Shown: positions 1 to 8,078 of the stretch, one piece after another
Layout of the letters: each line of letters opens with the position of its first letter
How positions within the stretch are numbered: position 1 is the stretch's first letter
Source of the DNA: Rathayibacter oskolensis
GTDB lineage: Bacteria > Actinomycetota > Actinomycetes > Actinomycetales > Microbacteriaceae
Length of the DNA stretch: 64,000 nucleotides
Reading direction: 5' to 3'
Assembly: GCF_900177245.1 (NCBI RefSeq)
Contig: NZ_FXBM01000002.1
Span: 930,001 to 994,000 of the forward strand
Notes under the pieces: generated by a model
What the model saw: the letters and a program-made list of their open reading frames with translations, nothing else
The model's database searches: none
Told to the model about the DNA's origin: nothing
Made by a program: the position numbers and the translations under genes

Positions 1-1
1 G

Positions 2-382
2 CGGGAGAGCGAGCGCGGCTCCGCCTCGATCGTCGCCGTCGGCGTCGTCGCCGGGACCGTGCTCGTGACGGCGGCTGTGCTCTCCGGGTGCGGTGCGGTC
101 GTCGGCCACCAGAGGGCGGTCGCGGCGGCGGATGCGGCGGCGCTCGCCGCGGCCGACACCGCGTCGGGCCTGGTCTCCGGGGAGCCGTGCGCCGCCGCCT
201 CCGGGATCGCCACCGCGGGCGGCGCCGAGCTGACCGAGTGCGCACTGGACGCCGGGATCGCGACCGTGGAGGTCGTGGTCGCCCTCGGGCCGCTGGCGCT
301 CCCGGCGCGGTCGCGGGCCGGCCCGCCGCCCGGAGAGGGGACGACGGCGCCCGCGGATCAGTCCGAGCTGAGCCGCTGGTAG
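2..382 (+). CDS. TadE-like pilus/secretion protein, 5' partial
   Basis: The reading frame is open from the window edge and ends at TAG 380-382, so the N-terminus is missing. About 126 residues are visible. They begin with a run ERGSASIVAVGVVAG that continues into a hydrophobic segment, then GHQRAVAAADAAALAAADTASG. This is the typical layout of the short TadE-like proteins (Rv3654c type) encoded at the end of actinobacterial Tad/Flp pilus-like clusters: one N-terminal membrane segment followed by an alanine-rich helix. Known for the family: minor pilin-like or secretion-neighbourhood proteins at the membrane. The rest of the cluster presumably lies just upstream. Its 3' end overlaps the convergent small gene on the minus strand by 25 nt. 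The family call is from motif recognition only. Confidence 0.75.
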   Translation, partial: RESERGSASIVAVGVVAGTVLVTAAVLSGCGAVVGHQRAVAAADAAALAAADTASGLVSGEPCAAASGIATAGGAELTECALDAGIATVEVVVALGPLALPARSRAGPPPGEGTTAPADQSELSRW

Positions 383-609
383 CGGTAGGCGGCGGCGGTC
401 GGGAGCGCGCCCGACCCCTCGTCGTGCTCGAGAGCACCCGAGAGGAGGTAGATGTAGCGGGAGCCGGCGCGGGCTCCCGGGATCTCGAGACGCGCCGCGG
501 GTGCCGACTCGCCGCCGTAGGGGCGCCGGAGGGTCTTGCCCTCGAGGGGGCCGTCGACGAGTTTCGCGGTGTAGGCCGAGGTGGTGGGGGACGAGGTGGT
601 GTGCGTCAT
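358..609 (-). CDS. small hypothetical protein (83 aa)
   Basis: An 83-aa protein of unknown function, with no membrane segment or signal peptide. The start ATG (607-609) is chosen because GAGGAG lies seven nucleotides upstream on the minus strand; the in-frame ATG at 613-615 would leave only one nucleotide of spacing. The sequence holds KLVDGPLEGKTLRRPYGGES and SRYIYLLSGAL, which look like a compact beta-rich fold, and ends RYQRLSSD. It is transcribed toward the TadE-like gene, and the two 3' ends overlap by 25 nt. I do not recognise a family. The strong ribosome binding site and sensible codon use support a real gene. Confidence 0.6.
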   Translation of the reverse strand: MTHTTSSPTTSAYTAKLVDGPLEGKTLRRPYGGESAPAARLEIPGARAGSRYIYLLSGALEHDEGSGALPTAAAYRYQRLSSD

Positions 610-915
610 TGCCATGCTCCTCATCATGCGCCGATCCGCGGTCGGCGTCATCAGCAGAGTGTCCGCGGCGCGACCGACGCCCGGCTTTCGAGGGCGCCGT
701 TCCGCTGCTCCGCATCCGGTCCCGACCCGTGCCGCGTCCGCTCCGACGGAGTGGGACGCCCGGCAGCGGTGTGTATGGTGTGCCTGTCGGGCGCCCGAAG
801 CCGACGTGAACGGTGGACCGTTCCTCTCTGCGGTCGCCGCCCACCGCCTCCCCGAAGAAGGGGACCCGTCGGACCCACCTGTCCGTCCGACCGACAGCAT
901 CAATCGAGGAGAACT
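610..915. other. intergenic region upstream of topA
   Basis: A stretch of 306 nt without a convincing gene. It holds a perfect inverted repeat GAACGGTGGACCGTTC (808-823, 7-bp arms around GG) and a possible extended -10 element TATGGT (774-779, preceded by TGTG) for topA. The ORFs that cross it on both strands lack coding character. Confidence 0.5.
808..823. repeat. 16-bp palindrome in the topA leader
   Basis: GAACGGT and ACCGTTC are exact inverted copies separated by GG, about 30 nt downstream of the possible -10 at 774-779 and 92 nt before the topA start. It could be an operator or a short hairpin in the 5' UTR; nothing else distinguishes these. Confidence 0.5.
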
Positions 916-3861
916 GTGTCCGGCACGAAGAAGCTGGTGATCGTCGAGTCGCCGGCGAAGGCCAAGACCATCGCCCAGTACCTGGGCGACGGGTACGAGG
1001 TGCTCGCCTCCGTCGGGCACATCCGCGACCTCATCGAGCCGAAGAACCTGCCGCCGGAGCTCAAGAAGGGGCCGCTGGGCAAGTTCTCGGTCGACGTCGA
1101 CAACGGCTTCGAGCCCTACTACGTGGTCTCGGACCAGAAGAAGAAGACGGTCGCCGACTTGAAGCGGGCGCTGAAGAACGCCGATGAGCTCTACCTCGCG
1201 ACGGATGAGGACCGCGAGGGCGAGGCCATCGCGTGGCACCTCCTCGACGAGCTCAAGCCCAAGGTTCCCGTGCACCGCATGGTCTTCCACGAGATCACCA
1301 AGGACGCGATCCAGAAGGCCCGCGAGAACACCCGCGACATCGACACCTCGCTCGTCGACGCCCAGGAGACCCGCCGCATCCTCGACCGTCTCTACGGCTA
1401 CGAGATCTCACCCGTGCTCTGGCGCAAGGTCGGCCCCGGTCTGTCCGCCGGCCGCGTGCAGTCGGCCGCGACCCGGCTCGTCGTCGACCGCGAGCGCGAG
1501 CGCCTCGCCTTCGTCTCGGCGAGCTACTGGGACCTCGCGACGGTGCTCGCCCCCGAGTCCGACGCCGAAGCGGGCTTCGACGCCCGGCTGGCCAGGCTCG
1601 ACGGCAAGCGCATCGGAAGCGGCCGCGACTTCGACGACCGCGGACAGCTGAAGGGCGACGTCACGGTCCTCGACGAGGCGGCCGCCGCCTCCCTCGCCGA
1701 CGCGCTCCGCGACCCCGCGACCACCGTGCGCGTCTCGAATCTCGAGTCGAAGCCCTACTCGCGCCGCCCGGCCGCGCCGTTCACGACGTCGACGCTGCAG
1801 CAGGAGGCGGCGCGCAAGCTCCGCTTCTCGGCGCGGCAGACGATGAGCGTCGCGCAGTCGCTCTACGAGAACGGCTTCATCACCTATATGAGGACCGACT
1901 CGCCCAACCTCTCGCAGCAGGCGCTCAACGCCGCCCGGTCGCAGGCGACCGCGCTCTACGGCGCCGAGACCGTCCCCGAGAAGCCCCGCCTGTACTCGGG
2001 CAAGAACAAGAGCGCCCAGGAGGCGCACGAGGCCATCCGCCCCGCCGGCGAGACCTTCCGCACTCCGGATCAGCTGTCGGGCACGCTGCGCGGCAACGAT
2101 CTGCGCCTCTACGAGCTCATCTGGAAGCGCACCGTCGCCTCGCAGATGGCCGACGCCAAGGGCTCCACGGCCACCGTCACCCTGGAGGCGAACCCCGCGG
2201 GGGACACGGCGCGGGTCGCCGAGTTCACCGCCTCCGGAACCGTCATCACCTTCCGCGGTTTCCTGCTCGCCTACGAGGAGGGCCGCGACGAGGAGCGCCA
2301 CGGCGCCCGCGACGAGAAGGACGCGAAGCTCCCGGTGCTCGAGGTGGGCCAGAGCCTGGTCGTCGCCGAGGTCGAGGCGAAGGGCCACGAGACCTCGCCG
2401 CCCCCGCGCTACACGGAGGCGAGCCTCGTCAAGTCGCTCGAGGAGCTCGGTATCGGGCGCCCCTCCACCTACGCCTCGATCATCTCGACGATCGTCGACC
2501 GCGGGTACGTCACTCCCCGCGGCACCGCCCTCGTGCCCAACTGGATCGCCTTCTCGGTGGTGCGCCTGCTCGAGGACTTCTTCTCGGACCTCGTGGAGTA
2601 CGACTTCACCGCCGAGATGGAGGGCGACCTCGACAAGATCGCCGGCGGCGAGGAGGACCGGGTCGACTGGCTCAACCGCTTCTACTTCGGCGGCGGGACC
2701 CACCCGGGGCTCCGGCACGTGGTCGACAACCTGGGTGAGATCGACGCGAAGAGCATCAACTCCATCCGGATCACCGACGACATCACCCTCCGCATCGGCA
2801 AGTACGGCCCCTACCTCGAGGTCGCGGAGGAGGAGGGGCAGGAGACGCCCCGCCGCGTCAACCTGCCGCTCGAGCTCGCCCCCGACGAGCTCACCCCGGC
2901 GAAGGCCCAGGAGCTCATCGACGCCCCTGTGCAGACCGACCGGGTGCTCGGCAGCAACCCGGACACGGGCAAGATCGTCGTCGTGAAGGACGGTCGCTTC
3001 GGACCGTACGTGACCGAGACCGACCCCGAGCCCGACACGGTCGCCGACCCTGCGACGGGCGAGGTCGTCGAACCCGACAAGGCCCCTGCTGCCAAGCGCG
3101 GCGCGAAGAAGCCCGCGGTCGTCAAGCCGCGCACCTCCTCGCTGTTCAAGTCGATGGATGTCGCCTCGATCGACCTCGCCACCGCACTCCGCCTGCTCGA
3201 CCTGCCGCGCACGGTCGGCGAGGACCCGGAGTCGGGCGAGCCGATCACCGCACAGAACGGGCGCTACGGCCCCTACCTGAAGAAGGGGACCGACAGCCGC
3301 TCGCTCACGAGCGAGGACCAGATCTTCGAGGTCGACCTGGCGACCGCTCTCGAGGTGTTCGCGGAGCCCAAGTACGGCGCGCGCAAGGCGTCGAGCGCCC
3401 TCAAGGAGTTCGACGCCGATCCCGTCAGCGGCAAGCCGATCCGCATCCGCGACGGTCGCTTCGGCGCGTACGTGACCGACGGCGAGACAAACGTCACGAT
3501 CCCCAAGGGTCAGACGATCGAGGAGGTCGACTTCGAGCAGGCCGTCCAGATGCTCGCCGACAAGCGCGCGAAGGGGCCGGCCAAGAAGGCTCCCGCCAAG
3601 CGCGCCCCGGCCGCGAAGAAGCCGGCCGCGGCGAAGGCGACGGCGACGAAGACGGCCGCTGCGAAGGCGACGGCGTCGAAGACGACCGCGGCCAAGGCGA
3701 CCGCCGCGAAGACCACCGCCTCCCGCTCGACCGCTGCGAAGACGACGGCAGCCAAGACGACGGCCGCCAAGGCGACCGCCGCGAAGACCACCGGGACGAC
3801 GACGGCACGCACGCCGGCCGCGAAGAAGCCCGCGGGGGCGCCGGGCGCGACGGAGTCGTGA
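916..3861 (+). CDS. topA: DNA topoisomerase I
   Basis: Type IA topoisomerase (981 aa) that relaxes negative supercoils by cutting one strand through a 5'-phosphotyrosine. The TOPRIM domain starts at once (KKLVIVESPAKAKTIAQYLG) and includes ATDEDREGEAIAWHL. The catalytic tyrosine is in FITYMRTDS, at about residue 324. The second half carries repeated C-terminal topoisomerase modules (FGPYVTE, NGRYGPYLKKG, GRFGAYVTDGE), without the zinc-finger cysteines of E. coli TopA, as is usual in actinobacteria. From about residue 884 to the end lies a low-complexity lysine/alanine/threonine tail of roughly 100 residues. The start is GTG 916 behind GAGGAGA (906-912), a rather close spacing; the longer upstream frame is non-coding. 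The stop overlaps the tmk start by four bases (GTGA), indicating translational coupling. Confidence 0.97.
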   Translation: MSGTKKLVIVESPAKAKTIAQYLGDGYEVLASVGHIRDLIEPKNLPPELKKGPLGKFSVDVDNGFEPYYVVSDQKKKTVADLKRALKNADELYLATDEDREGEAIAWHLLDELKPKVPVHRMVFHEITKDAIQKARENTRDIDTSLVDAQETRRILDRLYGYEISPVLWRKVGPGLSAGRVQSAATRLVVDRERERLAFVSASYWDLATVLAPESDAEAGFDARLARLDGKRIGSGRDFDDRGQLKGDVTVLDEAAAASLADALRDPATTVRVSNLESKPYSRRPAAPFTTSTLQQEAARKLRFSARQTMSVAQSLYENGFITYMRTDSPNLSQQALNAARSQATALYGAETVPEKPRLYSGKNKSAQEAHEAIRPAGETFRTPDQLSGTLRGNDLRLYELIWKRTVASQMADAKGSTATVTLEANPAGDTARVAEFTASGTVITFRGFLLAYEEGRDEERHGARDEKDAKLPVLEVGQSLVVAEVEAKGHETSPPPRYTEASLVKSLEELGIGRPSTYASIISTIVDRGYVTPRGTALVPNWIAFSVVRLLEDFFSDLVEYDFTAEMEGDLDKIAGGEEDRVDWLNRFYFGGGTHPGLRHVVDNLGEIDAKSINSIRITDDITLRIGKYGPYLEVAEEEGQETPRRVNLPLELAPDELTPAKAQELIDAPVQTDRVLGSNPDTGKIVVVKDGRFGPYVTETDPEPDTVADPATGEVVEPDKAPAAKRGAKKPAVVKPRTSSLFKSMDVASIDLATALRLLDLPRTVGEDPESGEPITAQNGRYGPYLKKGTDSRSLTSEDQIFEVDLATALEVFAEPKYGARKASSALKEFDADPVSGKPIRIRDGRFGAYVTDGETNVTIPKGQTIEEVDFEQAVQMLADKRAKGPAKKAPAKRAPAAKKPAAAKATATKTAAAKATASKTTAAKATAAKTTASRSTAAKTTAAKTTAAKATAAKTTGTTTARTPAAKKPAGAPGATES

Positions 3862-4505
3862 CCGGGCTCTTCGTCACCCTCGAGGGCGGGGACGGCGCGG
3901 GCAAGACCACGCAGGCCCTGCTGCTCGAGGAGTGGCTGGTCGAGCGCGGCCGCACCGTCGTGCGCACCCGCGAACCGGGTGGCACCGAGGTGGGCGTCCA
4001 GATCCGCGAGATCGTCCTGCACCACCGCGGAGAGGTCGACCCCCGGGCCGAGGCGCTCCTCTATGCCGCCGATCGGGCGCAGCACATCGGCACCCTCGTG
4101 CGTCCGGCGCTCGAGCGGGGCGAGGTGGTGATCCAGGACCGCTACATCGACTCGTCCGTCGCCTACCAGGGTGCCGGGCGGGTGCTCGACGGCCGAGAGG
4201 TGCGCTCGCTCTCGGAGTGGGCGACCCACGACCTCCGACCCGACCTGACCGTGCTGCTCGACCTCGACCCGGCCGCGGCCCGGGCGCGGCTCGACGCCGC
4301 GCGCACCCGCTTCGACCGGCTCGAGGCCGAGAAGGCGGAGTTCCACGAGCGCGTGCGCCAGGGCTTCCTCGCCATCGCCGAGTCCGACCCCGAGCGCTTC
4401 CTGGTCGTCGACGCGAGCCTCGCGATCGACGGCATCGCCGCCACGGTCCGTGACCGCGTCGAGCAGCTCCTCGGTCGGGACCGGGCTGTCGGTGCTCGCG
4501 ACTAG
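3858..4505 (+). CDS. tmk: thymidylate kinase
   Basis: Phosphorylates dTMP to dTDP for DNA synthesis; 215 aa, normal length. The P-loop GGDGAGKTT occupies residues 10-18, the DRY-type motif is in QDRYIDSSVAYQGAGR, and the LID region RFDRLEAEKAEFHERV follows at about 150-165. The GTG start overlaps the topA stop by four bases, so translation is probably coupled. It is followed after 9 nt by holB. The topA-tmk-holB order is a replication-related string common in Microbacteriaceae (recalled, not searched). The family call is secure. Confidence 0.96.
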   Translation: MTGLFVTLEGGDGAGKTTQALLLEEWLVERGRTVVRTREPGGTEVGVQIREIVLHHRGEVDPRAEALLYAADRAQHIGTLVRPALERGEVVIQDRYIDSSVAYQGAGRVLDGREVRSLSEWATHDLRPDLTVLLDLDPAAARARLDAARTRFDRLEAEKAEFHERVRQGFLAIAESDPERFLVVDASLAIDGIAATVRDRVEQLLGRDRAVGARD

Positions 4506-4508
4506 CGT
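4503..4508 (+). promoter_or_regulatory. -10 element of a leaderless holB transcript
   Basis: TAGCGT ends six nucleotides before the holB GTG; its first three bases are the tmk stop codon. No Shine-Dalgarno sequence is visible. Same geometry as thirteen other genes in the window. An internal operon promoter is inferred. Confidence 0.5.
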
Positions 4509-4514
4509 GGACTC

Positions 4515-5681
4515 GTGACCGTCTGGAGCCAGCTCGTGGGGCAGGAGCACGCCATCGGCGCCCTGCAGGACGCCTCGACCCCGCGCGACGACCGCGGCCG
4601 CGAGTCGACGGCGATGACCCACTCCTGGCTGATCACCGGGCCTCCCGGATCGGGGCGCTCCAACCTCGCCTACGCGTTCGCCTCCGCCCTGCTCTGCCGC
4701 CGCGGCGGCTGCGGCGAGTGCCCCGACTGCCTGCAGGTCGCCGCCCGCTCGCACCCCGACCTCGCCGTCCTCTCGACCGAGCGGGTCATCATCTCGATCG
4801 ACGAGGTGCGCCGGCTCGTCGCGAGCTCGCAGTACTCGCCCTCGGTCTCGCGCTACCGCGTGATGGTCATCGAGGACGCCGACCGCATGAGCGAGCGCAC
4901 CTCGAACGTGCTGCTCAAGGCTCTCGAGGAGCCGCCGGAGCGCACCGTGTGGATCCTCTGCGCACCGAGCGAGGCCGATCTGCTGCCGACCATCCGCTCC
5001 CGCGTCCGCTCGGTCCGCCTCCGGGTGCCGAGCGTCGACGACGTCGCGGGACTTCTCGAGCGCCGGGACGGAGTCGACGCCGTGACCGCGGAGCGCGCCG
5101 CGCGCCAGGCCCAGAGCCACATCGGCATGGCGCACCGGCTCGCGACCGACGAGAACGCGCGCGAACGCCGCGAGGAGACCCTCCGGATCGCCCTCCGGCT
5201 GCGCGGGGTGTCCGACGCCGTCCTCGGCGCGGCCCGACTCGTCGAGGTCGCCACCGAGGACGCGCGGGCGATCACGCTCGAGCGTGACGAGATCGAGCGC
5301 CAGCAGGCCCTGCGCTCCCTCGGCGTCGAGCCGGGCGGGACGGTCCCGGCCCAGCTGAGATCGCAGCTGCGCGCCCTCGAGGAGGACCAGAAGCGGCGCG
5401 CGACCCGGAGCCTCCGCGACGGCCTCGACCGCATCCTCGTCGACCTCCTCTCGCTCTATCGCGACGTGGTCCGCCTCCAGCTCGGCGCCCCGGGCGGGGT
5501 CATCAACGAGGAGGTGCGCGCCGAGATGACGGCGCTGGCCGAGGCGACGGCGCCCGAGCGGACCCTGGCGGTGCTCGACGCCGTCTCGACGGCGCGCGAG
5601 CGCATCGATGCGAACGTCTCGCCGGTGCTCGCACTCGAGGCGATGCTCGTCGTCGCCGCCCGCCGAGCGGTGGCCGCGTGA
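4515..5681 (+). CDS. holB: DNA polymerase III delta' subunit
   Basis: Clamp-loader delta' subunit, 388 aa, which helps load the beta sliding clamp. The N-terminal AAA+ region has GPPGSGRSNLAYAFA, where arginine replaces the P-loop lysine. That fits the known inability of delta' to hydrolyse ATP. A zinc module with four cysteines follows (CRRGGCGECPDC). MVIEDADRMSERTSNVLLKALEEPPE is the equivalent of the Walker B/sensor region, and IRSRVRSVRLRVP is the sensor segment, where the SRC cysteine of other family members is valine. The GTG start has no Shine-Dalgarno sequence but sits six bases after TAGCGT. The last four bases (GTGA) overlap the next gene. Confidence 0.92.
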   Translation: MTVWSQLVGQEHAIGALQDASTPRDDRGRESTAMTHSWLITGPPGSGRSNLAYAFASALLCRRGGCGECPDCLQVAARSHPDLAVLSTERVIISIDEVRRLVASSQYSPSVSRYRVMVIEDADRMSERTSNVLLKALEEPPERTVWILCAPSEADLLPTIRSRVRSVRLRVPSVDDVAGLLERRDGVDAVTAERAARQAQSHIGMAHRLATDENARERREETLRIALRLRGVSDAVLGAARLVEVATEDARAITLERDEIERQQALRSLGVEPGGTVPAQLRSQLRALEEDQKRRATRSLRDGLDRILVDLLSLYRDVVRLQLGAPGGVINEEVRAEMTALAEATAPERTLAVLDAVSTARERIDANVSPVLALEAMLVVAARRAVAA

Positions 5682-7207
5682 CCCGCGCCCGGCGTTCGCT
5701 CGCCGTCGCAGCGGTGCTCGCCGCCTCCGCCCTGCTCACCTCGTGCTTCGCGCCGGGCGGCGCGTCGGCCGAGAGGACCTCCACCCCCGCGCCGCAGGCG
5801 GTCGACGCCGACCTCGAGCGCTACTACGGGCAGGTGCTGGTCTGGGACGACTGCGGCGACGGCGCCCAGTGCACCGACGCGTCGGTCCCGCTCGACTGGA
5901 GCGACCCGGCCGGTGAGACGGCGTCGATCGCCCTCCTGCGGCGCCCCGCCACGAGCGGATCGGCGCTCGGCTCGCTGCTCGTGAACCCCGGCGGCCCCGG
6001 CAGCTCCGGAGTCGCCTTCATCCGCGACAGCGCCGACTACGCCGTCGACGACGAGCTCGCCGCCGAGTACGACGTGGTCGGCTTCGACCCCCGCGGCGTC
6101 GGGGAGTCGACGGCAGTCTCGTGCCTCGACGACGCCGACCTCGACTCCTACCTCTACGACATCACCCCGGGCGAGCGCGGCGGAGACGAGTGGATCGACG
6201 CCCAGCGCACGAGCTCGGCCGCCTTCGCCGCCGCCTGCCAGGAGCGCAGCGGCGCTCTGCTGGGCGAGGTCGGCACGACGAACGCGGCGCGCGACCTCGA
6301 CGTGCTCCGAGCGGCCCTCGGCGACGAGACCCTCCACTACCTCGGCTACTCCTACGGCACCTTCCTCGGCGCGACCTACGCCGGGCTCTTCCCCGAGCGG
6401 GTGGGGCGGCTCGTCCTCGACGGCGCGATCGACCCGGCCGCGTCCTCGCTCGACGTCGTCCGCGAGCAGGCCGAGGGGTTCGAGAGCGCCCTGCGGGCCT
6501 ACCTCGAGGACTGCCTCGGCTCCTCCGACTGCCCCTTCACCGGCTCCGTCGAGAACGGGATGACGCAGGTGCGCGAGCTGCTCGACGAGGTCGACGCCTC
6601 GCCGATCCGCGCCGCCGACGGCCGCGAGCTCGGGTCGAGCACCCTCTTCACCGCGATCGTCTACCCGCTCTACGACGCCTCCGGCTGGAGCGCGCTCAGC
6701 GAGATGCTCACCGACGTCCGGCGGGGCGGAGCCGAGATCGCGTTCCAGTACGCCGACGCCTACAACGGCCGCGACGCCGACGGACGCTACTCCGACAACG
6801 CGACGGAGGCGTTCCTCGCGATCAACTGCGTCGACTACGCCTACGACGGCGACGTCGCGGCGATGCGGGCCGACGCGGCCGAGCTCGAGGAGGCGGCCCC
6901 CACCATCGGGCGCTACATGGCCTACGGCGACATCCTCTGCAGCGAGTGGCCGGCCGCCTTCGAGGGCTCCCGGGAACCCATCGCGGCGGAGGGCTCGGCC
7001 CCGATCCTCGTGGTCGGCACCACCAACGACCCGGCCACGCCGTACGTGTGGGCAGAGGCTCTCGCGGGCCAGCTCGCCGAGGGGCACCTCGTCACCTACA
7101 CCGGCGAGGGCCACACCGCCTACAACAAGTCGAACTCGTGCGTGAACGACGCGGTGGACGCGTTCCTGCTCGAGGGAGTCGTTCCTGAGGAGGATCCGCA
7201 ATGCTGA
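5678..7207 (+). CDS. secreted lipoprotein alpha/beta hydrolase, tripeptidyl-aminopeptidase-like
   Basis: A 509-aa exported hydrolase resembling the Streptomyces SlpD/SlpE/TAP peptidases. A lipoprotein signal ends in the lipobox LTSC (Cys23), so it is probably anchored to the outer face of the membrane. The oxyanion region is NPGGPGSSGV, the nucleophile serine is in LGYSYGTFLG, the acid is probably the aspartate in GTTNDPATPY, and the histidine is in TGEGHTAYN. A C-terminal TAP-like domain carries the last two. Substrate is unknown; N-terminal tripeptides are the family precedent. The GTG start overlaps holB by four bases, and its 3' end overlaps the TetR gene by seven, so it is transcribed within this operon. 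Confidence 0.88.
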   Translation: MTRARRSLAVAAVLAASALLTSCFAPGGASAERTSTPAPQAVDADLERYYGQVLVWDDCGDGAQCTDASVPLDWSDPAGETASIALLRRPATSGSALGSLLVNPGGPGSSGVAFIRDSADYAVDDELAAEYDVVGFDPRGVGESTAVSCLDDADLDSYLYDITPGERGGDEWIDAQRTSSAAFAAACQERSGALLGEVGTTNAARDLDVLRAALGDETLHYLGYSYGTFLGATYAGLFPERVGRLVLDGAIDPAASSLDVVREQAEGFESALRAYLEDCLGSSDCPFTGSVENGMTQVRELLDEVDASPIRAADGRELGSSTLFTAIVYPLYDASGWSALSEMLTDVRRGGAEIAFQYADAYNGRDADGRYSDNATEAFLAINCVDYAYDGDVAAMRADAAELEEAAPTIGRYMAYGDILCSEWPAAFEGSREPIAAEGSAPILVVGTTNDPATPYVWAEALAGQLAEGHLVTYTGEGHTAYNKSNSCVNDAVDAFLLEGVVPEEDPQC

Positions 7208-7854
7208 CCGAGCAGGGGCGCCGCGCCGCGCAGCCGAACGTCGAGGGAGTGTCGCGCGAGCAGCCGGGACTGCGGGAGCGCAAGCGCCTCGCGACCCGGC
7301 GCGCGATCGAGATCGCCGTCCTCCGGCTCGCCAGCGAGCGCGGGCCCGACCGCGTGACGATCGAGGACGTCTCTCGACTCGCCGACGTGTCGACCCGCAC
7401 CTTCTTCAACTACTTCGCCTCGAAGGAGGACGCCCTCGTCGGCGGCCTCCCCGTCATCACCGACGAGACCGCGGCCGCGTTCCTCGCCGGGGCCGGCCCC
7501 GTCCTCGACGAGCTGCAGGACGTCTTCGTCGCCGCGATGGAGGAGCCGCTCGAGGAGGACCGCGAGCTGCATCTGCTCCGTCGCGCCCTGTTCCGCGACC
7601 ACCCGCAGCTCGTCGGACTCAAGATCGCGGGGATGCGGGAGTTCGAGCTCGCCGTCGAGGGGCTCGTCGCCGAGCGGCTCGGTCGCGACGAGCCGGACCC
7701 CGAGCGGGTGAGCAGCAGGGCGAGGATGCTGACCCTCCTGGGTCTCGCCGCCATGCGGCACGCCTGGGCGGGCTGGGTCGACCTCGACGGCCGCGAGGCG
7801 CTCCCCGGCCGCGTCGCCCGCTCCTTCGACGAGCTCCGCTCCGCCCTCGCCTGA
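7201..7854 (+). CDS. TetR family transcriptional regulator
   Basis: A 217-aa regulator. The N-terminal HTH is RVTIEDVSRLADVSTRTFFNYFASKEDAL, at about residues 40-70, which is the standard TetR DNA-recognition region (helix, turn, RTFFNYF). The remainder is a helical ligand/dimer domain with no family-level clue to ligand. The ATG start overlaps the stop of the hydrolase by seven bases (ATGCTGA), so the two are co-translated and the regulator may control the hydrolase or the whole string. A strong inverted repeat 18 nt after the stop may end the transcript. Confidence 0.9.
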   Translation: MLTEQGRRAAQPNVEGVSREQPGLRERKRLATRRAIEIAVLRLASERGPDRVTIEDVSRLADVSTRTFFNYFASKEDALVGGLPVITDETAAAFLAGAGPVLDELQDVFVAAMEEPLEEDRELHLLRRALFRDHPQLVGLKIAGMREFELAVEGLVAERLGRDEPDPERVSSRARMLTLLGLAAMRHAWAGWVDLDGREALPGRVARSFDELRSALA

Positions 7855-7871
7855 GCCGGGTGGTGGGCTCT

Positions 7872-7903
7872 CCTGCCCGTGCACGCGGCCGGGCACGGGC
7901 AGG
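7872..7903. terminator. inverted repeat, probable terminator
   Basis: An 11-bp perfect stem, CCTGCCCGTGC with its complement GCACGGGCAGG, around a 10-nt loop, just after the TetR gene. There is no clear U-run. It ends one base before the -10 element of the tRNA, so it could also affect tRNA transcription. Confidence 0.65.
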
Positions 7904-7904
7904 C

Positions 7905-7910
7905 TATGCT
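7905..7910 (+). promoter_or_regulatory. -10 element for tRNA-Thr
   Basis: TATGCT fits TAnnnT and lies about 34 nt before the mature tRNA 5' end, leaving a short 5' leader. No good -35 is seen because the inverted repeat occupies that position. Confidence 0.5.
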
Positions 7911-7944
7911 GTGTAATCGTGTCCGGGGGAAGCCCCGCGTGCAC

Positions 7945-8017
7945 GCCGCCTTAGCTCAGTCGGCAGAGCGTCTCACTCGTAATGAGAAGGTCGTGGGTTC
8001 GATTCCCACAGGCGGCT
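7945..8017 (+). tRNA. tRNA-Thr (CGU)
   Basis: A complete cloverleaf: acceptor stem GCCGCCT with AGGCGGC, discriminator T, D-arm TAGCTCAGTCGGCAGAGC, anticodon stem TCTCA/TGAGA with loop CTCGTAA giving anticodon CGT, which reads threonine codon ACG, and T-arm GTGGG TTCGATT CCCAC. The CCA end is not encoded. ACG is a frequent threonine codon in this GC-rich genome. Confidence 0.97.
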
Positions 8018-8065
8018 CCGTTTCCCCCTCCTCCCGGTCCTCAGGACTGCGCGGATCGACGCGGT

Positions 8066-8071
8066 TACCCT
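8066..8071 (+). promoter_or_regulatory. -10 element, leaderless start of the carboxypeptidase gene
   Basis: TACCCT ends seven bases before the ATG and no Shine-Dalgarno sequence is present. Confidence 0.5.
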
Positions 8072-8078
8072 GGTACGG

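Noticed and set aside
1233-2738. Long ORFs in other frames and on the opposite strand of topA, some over 400 aa
   Set aside because: Arginine/alanine-rich translations without domains, fully inside a gene with all TopA motifs; a normal effect of very high GC.
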